This document shows, in pieces, positions 25,547-33,017 of a DNA stretch of 64,000 bases; the first letter of the stretch is position 1; each line of letters starts with the position of its first letter. The position numbers and the translations under genes are program-made. Under the pieces are notes generated by a model, which searched no databases, had not been told where the DNA came from, and saw nothing but the letters and a program-made list of their open reading frames with translations. This stretch comes from BOG-931 sp963781725 (GTDB lineage: Bacteria; Pseudomonadota; Alphaproteobacteria; Rhizobiales; Xanthobacteraceae): positions 930,001 through 994,000 of the forward strand of contig CAWAGV010000002.1 in assembly GCA_963781725.1 (NCBI GenBank), given 5' to 3'.

Positions 25547-26488
25547 ATGGCAAACCAGTTGCAGAACAAGGTGTTTCACGACGAAACCAAGGCTCGTAAG
25601 TGGCTGGAAGGCCACCTGTGGCCGGATGGTCCGATTTGCAGCCATTGCGGAACGGTCGATAACGCCACCGCTATTGATGGCCGTCCGGGCCTCTATCAGT
25701 GCAACGAAAGCGAATGCCGAAAGCAGTTCACGGTTATGACCGGGACGCTGTTCGAGCGCTCGCATATCCCGCTCAACAAGTGGCTGATGTGCGCCTTCCT
25801 GATGTGCGCCAGCAAGAAGGGCATGAGCGCGAACCAAATCTCTCGCATGCTCGGCATCAGCTACAAATCGACGTGGTTCATGTGCCATCGCATTCGTGAA
25901 GCGATGCGTGAAGGCAAGTTCCCCGGCCCGCTCGGCGGCGAAGGCAAGATCGTCGAAGCCGACGAAACCTATATCGGCGGCAAAGAGCGCAACAAGCACG
26001 TCGGTAAACGTCGCGGCACGGGTGGCGGCATAGGCAAGGAAGCCGCTTTTGCGCTGGTAGAGCGCGGCGGAAAGGTCCGCTCGTTTCATGTGCCGGAAGT
26101 GAACGGCAAGACCTTGCGTCCGATCCTTGTTGCTCAGCTAGACCGTAAATCGTCACTGATGACCGACGAAGGCGGCCAGTACTATCACGTCGGTAAAGAG
26201 TTCGCCCGCCACGAAAAGGTAAATCATACCGCCGACGAATACGTGCGTGGTGACGCTCACACCAATACCGTTGAAGGATATTTCTCAATCCTGAAGCGCG
26301 GCATTGTCGGCACGTATCATCACGTCAGCCAGCAACACTTGAAGCGCTATCTGGCCGAATTTGATTTCCGCTACAATGAGCGTTCTGCGCTTGGTGTTGA
26401 TGACAAAGAGCGCGCGCAACGCTTGCTGAAAGGCATCGTTGGCAAGAGGCTGACTTATCGACGGCCTGACAAGGCCGCGAACGCGTAA
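25547..26488 (+). CDS. IS1595-family (ISXO2-like) transposase
   Basis: A 313-residue transposase, clearly different in sequence from the one in element A. Zinc ribbon CSHCGTVDNATAIDGRPGLYQC plus C at about residues 28-54. Helical DNA-binding region KKGMSANQISRMLGISYKSTW. DDE core VEADETYIGGKERNKH, MTDEGGQYYHVG, and HTNTVEGYFSILKRGIVG. AAGGAGATAGGAG precedes the ATG. Full length with no interruption, so probably functional. Confidence 0.95.
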   Translation: MANQLQNKVFHDETKARKWLEGHLWPDGPICSHCGTVDNATAIDGRPGLYQCNESECRKQFTVMTGTLFERSHIPLNKWLMCAFLMCASKKGMSANQISRMLGISYKSTWFMCHRIREAMREGKFPGPLGGEGKIVEADETYIGGKERNKHVGKRRGTGGGIGKEAAFALVERGGKVRSFHVPEVNGKTLRPILVAQLDRKSSLMTDEGGQYYHVGKEFARHEKVNHTADEYVRGDAHTNTVEGYFSILKRGIVGTYHHVSQQHLKRYLAEFDFRYNERSALGVDDKERAQRLLKGIVGKRLTYRRPDKAANA

Positions 26489-26718
26489 GCAGAAGGCAAA
26501 GCATTTTCTGCTGTGGCGCAAGAAAACAAAGATTGAAAATCTGATATAATCCGGAACGATTCGGCCCTTGGGCTGGAACCCCAAGGGCCGCTTTTAACTC
26601 GCGTGTGGTTGAGCGCCGTCGCGAGCTGTAGAATCGTTTGTGCGCATTTCATCGCACACTTGGGATTCTTCGGTCAAGACAGGCGCTCTCTGCACCTTCA
26701 TTTTGGAGGATGAGCGCC

Positions 26719-27663
26719 GTGTCCGGAATTCTCGACAACCAAACAATCACAGTGCAGATCATGATTTGGTTCAACAAAACTTCAATATCAGACACCAAAA
26801 CCATACCGACTGAGGCTCACCAAAATGGGCCAACAGACGCCAATATCCAAGGGCAAACAGAGCGAGCAACGCGCAAAGTAGCCATCTGGCGCTCATATCT
26901 GCCCCGATTTTTCAAAAAGAAAGTGGCTCGCGGTGACGAACCGCCGCCGCTTGGCGCGACTTGGCGTGATCGCGGTGTATCCGCTGGAAAGGGAATGGTT
27001 GGTTTAGTCCCTTACGGCGGTTCTATCCTCGCTGAGATTGTCGGTAATTTAATTCCGGATCAGAGAGAACAGCGCATCGAGAAATACTTGAGCTATCTGA
27101 ATGATCGAATTGGCAATGTGGACAATCATGAGATACGCGCTAAGTTGAAAACTCCCGAAAGCATCGAGTTGTTTGAAGAGGGCGCAATACAATCGGCACG
27201 CGCTCTTTCAGATGAACGGCGCGAGCGTATTGCGAGGCTCGTTGCATCCGGTATGACCGGAGATGAAAAGGACAAAATCGAAGCGAAGCGACTTTTGACA
27301 TTGTTAGGAGAGTTGGATGATGACCAAATAATAATTTTGACTGCTCATCACGATAAATTTGGTCGAGACCCAGAGTTTAGAAAAAAACACGAGAATGTTA
27401 TCAAGCCGACACTACCGCATATGAATTCAAGCCGCGACGAGCGAGAAAAGTATACCGTATCCAAGATCGCAAAGGATCACTTGATACGTCTCGACCTTCT
27501 AAGCCCGCAATTTGATACTCCCAAAGATGGACAGGTGCCGGAATTCGATAATGACACAGGTATGTTGAAGGCCAGATATATTTCGTTAAGTCCGCTTGGC
27601 AGACTTTTTCTCAACCGTCTTGGTATCACTCAGCCCGGGACCGATTTCGGCGAGATGGCTTAG
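26719..27663 (+). CDS. Passenger hypothetical protein 1 of IS1595 element B
   Basis: About 314 residues. The N-terminal 75 residues are polar. A hydrophobic Gly-rich stretch follows (GVSAGKGMVGLVPYGGSILAEIVGNLIP, about residues 92-118 counted from 26710), perhaps membrane-inserting. Then come charged helices (EQRIEKYLSYLNDRIG, SDERRERIARLVASGM) and a winged-helix-like end with LSPLGRLFLNRLGI. The start is uncertain: ATG 26710 abuts GGAGG with no spacing, while GTG 26719 is nine bases after it. The frame is open from 26638. I do not recognise a family with confidence. The hydrophobic Gly-rich helix plus charged tail is reminiscent of abortive-infection proteins, but this is only a resemblance. 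Confidence 0.7.
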   Translation: MSGILDNQTITVQIMIWFNKTSISDTKTIPTEAHQNGPTDANIQGQTERATRKVAIWRSYLPRFFKKKVARGDEPPPLGATWRDRGVSAGKGMVGLVPYGGSILAEIVGNLIPDQREQRIEKYLSYLNDRIGNVDNHEIRAKLKTPESIELFEEGAIQSARALSDERRERIARLVASGMTGDEKDKIEAKRLLTLLGELDDDQIIILTAHHDKFGRDPEFRKKHENVIKPTLPHMNSSRDEREKYTVSKIAKDHLIRLDLLSPQFDTPKDGQVPEFDNDTGMLKARYISLSPLGRLFLNRLGITQPGTDFGEMA

Positions 27664-27805
27664 CGCTATGCGATTTAGCCTTAGAGCGTTTTTGCTTTGG
27701 CTTACGATGTTGCGGACCAGCCTTGGCAATCTCTTGAATGAAGCGCCCGAAGCGCTCCCATGCATCGGAATGAAATTCTAGTTCTTTCTTACGGGGCTTT
27801 GCCAT
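27626..27805 (-). CDS. Passenger small basic protein of element B
   Basis: A 59-residue protein: MAKPRKKELEFHSDAWERFG then RFIQEIAKAGPQHR, followed by a Lys/Arg/Ser-rich tail. The DAWERF...A.K.GP.HR pattern is one I associate with small conserved proteins in rhizobia of unknown role. Its ATG (27805-27803) overlaps the ATG of the plus-strand gene at 27804 on the shared CATG. Its 3' end overlaps the end of passenger 1 by 38 bases. It is probably real because the peptide, unlike typical shadows, looks well structured and conserved. Confidence 0.55.
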   Translation of the reverse strand: MAKPRKKELEFHSDAWERFGRFIQEIAKAGPQHRKPKQKRSKAKSHSAKPSRRNRSRAE

Positions 27806-28394
27806 GGCTGATGAGCGTTTTTTCGGCTTATCCAATCTTCGTCACGATCCGGCATTAGCGAATGCGTTAGGTAACATGGTTGTTGCTTGGGCCGACGCTG
27901 AAGGCAAATTAATTCTAGCCTTATCTTGTATTCTAAACGTCACAGACCTCGACATGATACAGACCGCCTATTATCGGATTCCAACCTTTGAAGCACGAAC
28001 CAAGTTTATTCGCGCACTTGCCTTAGAATGGGATTCAACAGAATTCGACAAAGATGCGATAGCAAACGCTATCGACAAATTGGCAAAACTTTCAACTACG
28101 CGGAATGGTTGGATTCATGGCGTGTGGGGCATCTCAAAGCCAAAGAATGAAAGCTTCATTTGGGATTTTCGTGCGCCACGCGACACGCCAGATCGGCGGC
28201 GTCCCGTCAAAGCTGCTGATGTATCCAACCATTGCGAAGCTGTTACTCGGCGCGCGACCGAGCTACAGGACTTAGTCTTGCCATGGCTAGAAAGATATTT
28301 TGCACGGCGTCACGGTCGGGACTATCCCCCACCATCGCCTCCGGGAAGCTCTCCAATAGAACCGACAAGCCCGCCTGAATCATCTCAGGAGTGA
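27804..28394 (+). CDS. Passenger hypothetical protein 2 of IS1595 element B
   Basis: A 196-residue soluble protein, largely helical: LANALGNMVVAWADAEGKLI, TFEARTKFIRALALEW, AIANAIDKLAKLSTTRNGWIHGVWGIS, ending in a Pro/Ser-rich tail (DYPPPSPPGSSPIEPTSPPE). The ARTKFI...L...RN.wiHG arrangement resembles the RNxHHG-like helical patterns of some HEPN-type or hypothetical proteins (R-x4-6-H). If HEPN, RN-G-W-I-H would be the active-site region; this is a guess. The tail overlaps a minus-strand small gene, so the last 50 residues may be poorly constrained. Confidence 0.68.
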   Translation: MADERFFGLSNLRHDPALANALGNMVVAWADAEGKLILALSCILNVTDLDMIQTAYYRIPTFEARTKFIRALALEWDSTEFDKDAIANAIDKLAKLSTTRNGWIHGVWGISKPKNESFIWDFRAPRDTPDRRRPVKAADVSNHCEAVTRRATELQDLVLPWLERYFARRHGRDYPPPSPPGSSPIEPTSPPESSQE

Positions 28395-28470
28395 CCTCGG
28401 GCGCGCCAGCGCGAGGCGAAATAGCCTTACCGCGCGCCCCGGTTGTGCCCTTCCGTTTCTGCTGAGTCAA
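28243..28470 (-). CDS. Passenger small protein starting in the right terminal repeat of element B
   Basis: A 75-residue protein with a basic start and a helical core PEVTPEMIQAGLSVLLESFP, then VQNIFLAMARL. The EVTPEMI.AG... pattern followed by an IF.AM helix is one I recognise from small conserved proteins of alphaproteobacteria with no known role. Translation would start at a TTG inside the right terminal inverted repeat, with GGGGAATT upstream as a possible ribosome site. The gene overlaps the 3' end of passenger 2 by about 150 bases. Moderately supported. Confidence 0.45.
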   Translation of the reverse strand: MTQQKRKGTTGARGKAISPRAGAPEVTPEMIQAGLSVLLESFPEAMVGDSPDRDAVQNIFLAMARLSPVARSRAE

Positions 28471-28585
28471 GGTGATAATTCCCCGCTATCGCGGGGCGGG
28501 ATGAAGAGCATTGCGCTTCAGCGAATTGACAAGGCCCGTACCGGAAGCGAAGAACGGTCGGCATCACGCCTCACCGGGACATCGA

Positions 28586-30103
28586 ATGAGCAGCGAACGA
28601 AAACCGATTGCGTTTGGCGATTTTCGCGGGTGGCTGAAGGCGCTCGAAGGCGCCGGCGAACTGCAGACGGTCGGCGCCGAGGTCGACTGGAATATCGAGC
28701 TCGGCACCGTGTCGCGGCTGGCGCAGGGGCCCGGCACCGGCCCTGCCCTGCTGTTCAACAAGATCCGCGATTACGGCGAGAACGCGCGCTGCCGCCAGGT
28801 CTTCACCGGCGGCCTGTCGAGCTATCGCCGCGTCGCCATGATGATGGGCATGGCCCCCGACACCCATCCGCGCGAACTGGTGAAGCTCGGCCGCACCATC
28901 CTCACCGGCGCAATCCCGCCGAAGATCGTCGCCACCGGCCCGGTGAAGGAGAACATCGTCAAGGGCGACGACATCGACCTCAACGATTTTCCGACGCCGC
29001 AGTGGAATCGCGCCGACGGCGGCCGCTACATCCTCACCTATGGCGGCGTCGTCACCAAGGATTTCGACACCGGCGTGATGAATGTCGGCGTCTATCGCGG
29101 CATGGTGTCGGGCAAGAACATGATCCCGATCCTGATGTGGCGGGCGCAGCACATCGGGCAGCACGCCACGACATGGCAACAGGCCGGCAAGACCGAAATG
29201 CCGGTCGCGGTGGCGATCGGCTGGGAGCCGTCGCTGGATTTCGTCGGCGGCGCGCCGGTGCCGAAAGGGATGTGCGAATACGACGTCGCCGGCGCGATCC
29301 GCGGCGCCCCGGTCGAACTGGTGAAATGCGAAACCGTCGATCTTCACGTCCCGGCCAGCGCCGAGATCGTGATCGAGGGCTTTCTCAGCTTCGATCCCGC
29401 GACCTTCCTGCCGGAAGGGCCGTATGCCGAATTCACCGGCTATGTCGCCGGCGACCAGTCGCCGAAGCCGGCGATCCGCGTCACCTGCATTACCCATCGC
29501 AAGAACCCGATCCTGCGCGGCACCATCGAAGGCACCATGCCGGGCAGCTATTCGGAGAACAGCGTGACTTCGTCGATCATGCGCGCGGCGACGGCGTGGA
29601 ACGTGCTCGACCGCGCCGGCGTGCCGGGCGTCACCGACGTATGGTGCCCGCCGGTGCAGGCCGGGGTGAACACCGTGGTGCAGGTCAAGCAGAGCTATCG
29701 CGGCGTGGCCAAGCAGGTGGCGAACGCGCTGTGGGGTTCGTCGGCGGCGCACGTGCGCTACAAGCACGTCACCGTGGTCGACGACGACATCGACATCCAC
29801 GATTACGCCGCGGTGGACTGGGCGATCGCCTTCCGCGTCAACGCCGGCGAGGACGACGTCGTCATCATGCCGTCGACGTTCGGCGCCGGGCTCGATCCTT
29901 CGGTGCGCAAGCGCGACCGCAACGTCGCGCAGTTCGGCACCGGCAAATGGAACCGCGTGCTGATCGACGCCACCATCAATCTCGATTACGACCCCGATCC
30001 CGATCTCGGCGGCGCGCGCTTCCCGCCGACGGTGAGGCCGGCGCAGAAAGACATCGACGCGGTGATGGCGCGGTGGAGCGAGCTGGGATTGAAGAAAAAA
30101 TAA
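28586..30103 (+). CDS. UbiD-family decarboxylase
   Basis: A 505-residue prenylated-FMN-dependent (de)carboxylase. It shows FRGWLKALEGAGELQTVGAEVDWN at the start, WNRADGGRYILTYGGVVTKD, the conserved LPEGPYAEFTGYVAGD with its acidic residues (the E-R-E region), HRKNPILRGTIEG and YKHVTVVDDDIDIHDYAAVDWAIA. Stand-alone UbiD proteins outside ubiquinone synthesis usually decarboxylate or carboxylate aromatic or unsaturated acids. No ubiX is adjacent, so the cofactor would be supplied elsewhere. Element B ends 102 bases upstream and has replaced or displaced its native upstream region. Confidence 0.9.
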   Translation: MSSERKPIAFGDFRGWLKALEGAGELQTVGAEVDWNIELGTVSRLAQGPGTGPALLFNKIRDYGENARCRQVFTGGLSSYRRVAMMMGMAPDTHPRELVKLGRTILTGAIPPKIVATGPVKENIVKGDDIDLNDFPTPQWNRADGGRYILTYGGVVTKDFDTGVMNVGVYRGMVSGKNMIPILMWRAQHIGQHATTWQQAGKTEMPVAVAIGWEPSLDFVGGAPVPKGMCEYDVAGAIRGAPVELVKCETVDLHVPASAEIVIEGFLSFDPATFLPEGPYAEFTGYVAGDQSPKPAIRVTCITHRKNPILRGTIEGTMPGSYSENSVTSSIMRAATAWNVLDRAGVPGVTDVWCPPVQAGVNTVVQVKQSYRGVAKQVANALWGSSAAHVRYKHVTVVDDDIDIHDYAAVDWAIAFRVNAGEDDVVIMPSTFGAGLDPSVRKRDRNVAQFGTGKWNRVLIDATINLDYDPDPDLGGARFPPTVRPAQKDIDAVMARWSELGLKKK

Positions 30104-30107
30104 TGCC

Positions 30108-30178
30108 GCTCATTCCCGCGCAAGCGGGAAATCCAGCGCGGATGTAATCTGGGTCCCCGCTTTCGCGGGGACGAGCGG
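30108..30178. repeat. Palindromic intergenic repeat
   Basis: GCTCATTCCCGCGCAAGCGGGAA and GGTCCCCGCTTTCGCGGGGAC are two hairpins in an inverted arrangement ending CGAGCGGG. Lies between convergent genes and could terminate both. Confidence 0.7.
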
Positions 30179-30190
30179 GTAGTGGAAGGG

Positions 30191-30778
30191 TTACGGAATC
30201 GGCAGTTGCGGCTTGCCTTCGGGCACCTGCATGTCGAACACCGCAAGCAGCGCGGCGGTGGCGGCGTAGTTGCCCATCAGCAGCACCAGATCGACCAGCT
30301 TGCCCGGCGGGAACAGTTTCTTGACGCGCGCAAAGGCTTCCGACGTCACCTTGTGGTCGCCGAAGGCCTGGCGGCCGAGCTCGATGATCGCGGCGTAGGT
30401 TTCGTCGACGCCTTGCGTGCTCTTGCGATGCTTGATGACGTCGATGACGCTTTGCGGCACGCCTTCTTTCAAGGCTTCCGGCTCGTGCGCCGCCCATTCG
30501 AACTGGCTGTCCATCTCGCGGGCCACGGTCATGATCGCGACCTCGCGGGTTTTCGGATCGAACACGTCGTAGCGCAGATAATTGCCGAACTCGGCGCGGG
30601 CATTCGCGGTTTTCGGGCTGTACAGCGTGATGCCGCCCGGCCCGCGCAAGCCGACGATCGACTTTCCGGGTGTCGCGGCGCGGTCGAAGGCGATCTTGCC
30701 GGCGTCGTCGAGGTCCTCGCGCTTCGGCAGCGGCAGGCGGAAACCGGATTGCGGATCGATATCAGGCGGCATGGGCAT
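30191..30778 (-). CDS. Carboxymuconolactone decarboxylase (AhpD-like) family protein
   Basis: A 195-residue all-helical protein with the CMD core VAIMTVAREMDSQFEWAAHEPEALKEGVP (about residues 80-108). The E...H motif is present, but the C-x2-C redox pair of AhpD is absent, so it is closer to gamma-carboxymuconolactone decarboxylase-type proteins than to peroxidases. It faces the UbiD gene across a palindromic repeat. Its role in ring-cleavage product metabolism is plausible but unproven. Confidence 0.85.
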   Translation of the reverse strand: MPMPPDIDPQSGFRLPLPKREDLDDAGKIAFDRAATPGKSIVGLRGPGGITLYSPKTANARAEFGNYLRYDVFDPKTREVAIMTVAREMDSQFEWAAHEPEALKEGVPQSVIDVIKHRKSTQGVDETYAAIIELGRQAFGDHKVTSEAFARVKKLFPPGKLVDLVLLMGNYAATAALLAVFDMQVPEGKPQLPIP

Positions 30779-30824
30779 GTGAGGAAGTCCTTGGGTGTCT
30801 TTTTATGGCGAGAAGTCATTAGCA

Positions 30825-30944
30825 CGTCATTCCGGGACGTGCGAAGCACGGGCCCGGAATCCATAGTCACGGATGGAGAGGTTCGCGGTATCATCGCTCG
30901 GACTGGGATTATGGATTCCGGGTTCGTGCAAAAGCGCGCCCCGG
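30825..30944. repeat. Palindromic intergenic repeat
   Basis: CGTCATTCCGGGACGTGCGA and GGATTCCGGGTTCGTGC...CCCCGG form inverted arms around CCCGGAATCC. Same class as the other intergenic repeats here. It occupies the divergent gap before the dehalogenase-like gene. Confidence 0.65.
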
Positions 30945-30966
30945 ACTGACGGAAAAGGAAGGCAGG

Positions 30967-31869
30967 ATGTTCTTCGAGGGTTTTACCCGCACCGAGATCA
31001 AGGCCAACGGGGTGCGGATCGTCACCGTGCACGGCGGCAAGGGGCCGCCGCTGCTGCTCTTGCACGGCAATCCGTTCAGCCATCTGTCGTGGCAGAAATT
31101 CGCGCCGCGGCTGGCGCAAGAATTCACCGTGGTCGCCACCGACCTGCGCGGCTACGGCGATTCCGAAAAGCCGCCCGGCGGCAAGAACCACGAGAACTAT
31201 TCGTTCCGCACCATGGCGCAGGATCAGGTCGAGGTGATGGCGGCGCTCGGCCACAAGCGCTTCTTTGTCGCCGGGCACGACCGCGGCGCGCGGGTGGTGC
31301 ACCGCATGTGCCTCGATCATCCCGACACCGTGGCGCGCGCGGCGATCCTCGACATCATTCCGCAGCACCACCTGCTCAACAACGTGACGCGGCAGTGGGG
31401 CACGTTTTCGTGGCACTGGTTCTTCATGATCCAGCCGGCGCCGTTCCCCGAACACCTGATGAGCGCGGACCCGGATTTCTTCATCAACAAGAAACTTGCC
31501 AAGACCGAACAGGGCCTGAGCTTTTTCGATCCGAAGGCGCTCGAGGAATACCGGCGCTATTTCCGCAATCCGGACACCGTGCATGCGATGTGCGAGGACT
31601 ACCGCGCCACCCACGGCGTCGATCTCGACATGGACACCGCCGATTTCGAAGCCGGCAGAAAGATCACCTGCCCGTCGCTGATCCTGTGGGGCGCGACCGG
31701 CAGCGTCGGGCGTAACTCGCGGCCGGCGCCGGCGGAAATCTGGCAGCGCTACGCCGGCGATATCCGCGGCGCCAAGGCGCTGCCGTGCGGCCATTATCTC
31801 TCGGAGGAAGCGCCGGAAGAAACCTGCCAGGAACTGCGGGAGTTTTTTATCGCTGGAGAATTACGCTAA
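30967..31869 (+). CDS. Alpha/beta hydrolase, haloacetate dehalogenase-like
   Basis: A 300-residue alpha/beta hydrolase that parallels fluoroacetate dehalogenases. LLLLHGNPFSHLSW is the oxyanion loop, and VATDLRGYGDSEKP follows. The nucleophile elbow is GHDRGARVVHRM, with Asp as nucleophile and two Arg that bind the carboxylate. FSWHWFFM carries the His-Trp halide pair, CEDYRA the halide Tyr, and CGHYLSEEAPE the catalytic His. All expected residues of the dehalogenase site are present, so C-halogen hydrolysis of a haloacetate is a supported prediction. Substrate size cannot be judged. Confidence 0.85.
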   Translation: MFFEGFTRTEIKANGVRIVTVHGGKGPPLLLLHGNPFSHLSWQKFAPRLAQEFTVVATDLRGYGDSEKPPGGKNHENYSFRTMAQDQVEVMAALGHKRFFVAGHDRGARVVHRMCLDHPDTVARAAILDIIPQHHLLNNVTRQWGTFSWHWFFMIQPAPFPEHLMSADPDFFINKKLAKTEQGLSFFDPKALEEYRRYFRNPDTVHAMCEDYRATHGVDLDMDTADFEAGRKITCPSLILWGATGSVGRNSRPAPAEIWQRYAGDIRGAKALPCGHYLSEEAPEETCQELREFFIAGELR

Positions 31870-31873
31870 CTCT

Positions 31874-31996
31874 CGTCATGCCCGACCACCCGGGCCGCGC
31901 TTGCGCGCGCCCGAGTGCAGGCCCGTGCCGGGCATCCACGACTTCTTTGCAGGCTAAGCGCAAGACGCGGATGGCCGGGACAAGCCCGGCCATGAC
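31874..31996. repeat. Palindromic intergenic repeat
   Basis: Begins GTCATGCCCGACCACCCGGG and ends GACAAGCCCGGCCATGAC, arms in inverted orientation, with an internal GCGCGCTTGCGCGC hairpin. Lies between convergent genes. Confidence 0.7.
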
Positions 31997-32000
31997 GGCC

Positions 32001-32990
32001 TCAGGGCGTCAGCAACAGCTTGCCGAGCACCTCGCCGCCCTCGAGCATCTCGTGCGCGCGGGCGGCTTGCGCCAGCGGCAACTTCGCATAAATGCGCGGA
32101 CGCAGCTTGCCGGCGGCCAGCATGTCGATCAGCGCCCGCATGCCGGCGCGGCGCTCCTCGACGCGATGGTCCCAGCTATGAATGGTGAATTGCTTCACGG
32201 CGAGCGAATGTCTGCGCCACAGCGGCGATGTGAGGTATTCGGCCTCGACCTTGCCGCCGAGCGCGCCGTAAATCAGCAGCGTGCCGCAAGCAGCGAGCAG
32301 GGCCATATTGGCGACAATGCCGGGGCCGGCGACCGGATCGACGATCGCATCGACGCCGCGGCCGCCGGTGATGTCACGGACGCGCTCGCCGACGTTTTCC
32401 GTCTTGCGGTCGATGACATGATCGGCGCCAAGGTCGCGGGCAAAGCGCGCTTTCTCCGCGCTCGATACAACACCGATCACGGCGAGGCTGGCCGCTTTGG
32501 CAAGGTCGATCAGTGCATTGCCCATGCCGCCGGCCGCAGCATAGATCAGCACCGTCTCGCCTTTCTTCAGGCGCAGTGCATCATTGAAGATGTGCCAGGC
32601 AACCTGATAGTTGGCGAGCGATGCCGCGGCGTCGAAGGCGACGCTGTCGGGAAGCATGAAAGTCGCCTCCACCGGCGCCGCGATATATTGCGCGTAGTGC
32701 CCGCCGCGATGTGGCCGCTCGCGCGCCGTCGTATAGACGCGCTGGCCAGGCTTGCGATCTGTCACGCCCGGCCCGACCTTCTCGATCACGCCGGCAATTT
32801 CCGTTCCCGGCACCGCTGGAAGTGGCGGCATATAACTATATGTGCCGGCGCGGATCAGACAGTCCGGCATGCCGACACCGATGGCGTGCGCCTTGACCAG
32901 AACCTCGCCGGGCTCCGGCTCCGGAACCGGAACATCAAGCAATTGCATGACGCCGGGCGGGCCCGGCTGCTGAAGCTGGATCAGTTTCAT
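32001..32990 (-). CDS. Zinc-less quinone oxidoreductase (MDR superfamily)
   Basis: A 329-residue medium-chain dehydrogenase/reductase. It opens MKLIQLQQPGPPGVMQLLDVPVPEP, then PAVPGTEIAGVIEKVGPGV. The NADP-binding motif is LIYAAAGGMGNALIDLAK (AAxGGxG), with GADHVIDRKTENV after it. There is no structural zinc-lobe cysteine cluster, so it belongs to the quinone oxidoreductase / QOR-like branch. It would reduce quinones or enones with NADPH. Likely single gene on this strand before the Tat hydrolase gene. Confidence 0.88.
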   Translation of the reverse strand: MKLIQLQQPGPPGVMQLLDVPVPEPEPGEVLVKAHAIGVGMPDCLIRAGTYSYMPPLPAVPGTEIAGVIEKVGPGVTDRKPGQRVYTTARERPHRGGHYAQYIAAPVEATFMLPDSVAFDAAASLANYQVAWHIFNDALRLKKGETVLIYAAAGGMGNALIDLAKAASLAVIGVVSSAEKARFARDLGADHVIDRKTENVGERVRDITGGRGVDAIVDPVAGPGIVANMALLAACGTLLIYGALGGKVEAEYLTSPLWRRHSLAVKQFTIHSWDHRVEERRAGMRALIDMLAAGKLRPRIYAKLPLAQAARAHEMLEGGEVLGKLLLTP

Positions 32991-33017
32991 GTCAGGTTTC
33001 CGCTGGAGATATCCTGC

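Larger units (their letters stand above)
25479..28483 (+). mobile_element. IS1595-family element B (3005 bp) with passenger genes
   Basis: Perfect 24-bp terminal inverted repeats are at 25479-25502 and 28460-28483 (GGGAATTATCACC... inward). They are flanked by the 8-bp direct repeat CGCTATCG at 25471-25478 and 28484-28491. The element holds an ISXO2-like transposase gene and about 2 kb of other sequence with two larger and two small genes. Base composition in the passenger part is visibly more AT-rich than the chromosome. Perfect ends and duplication point to recent insertion. Confidence 0.93.
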
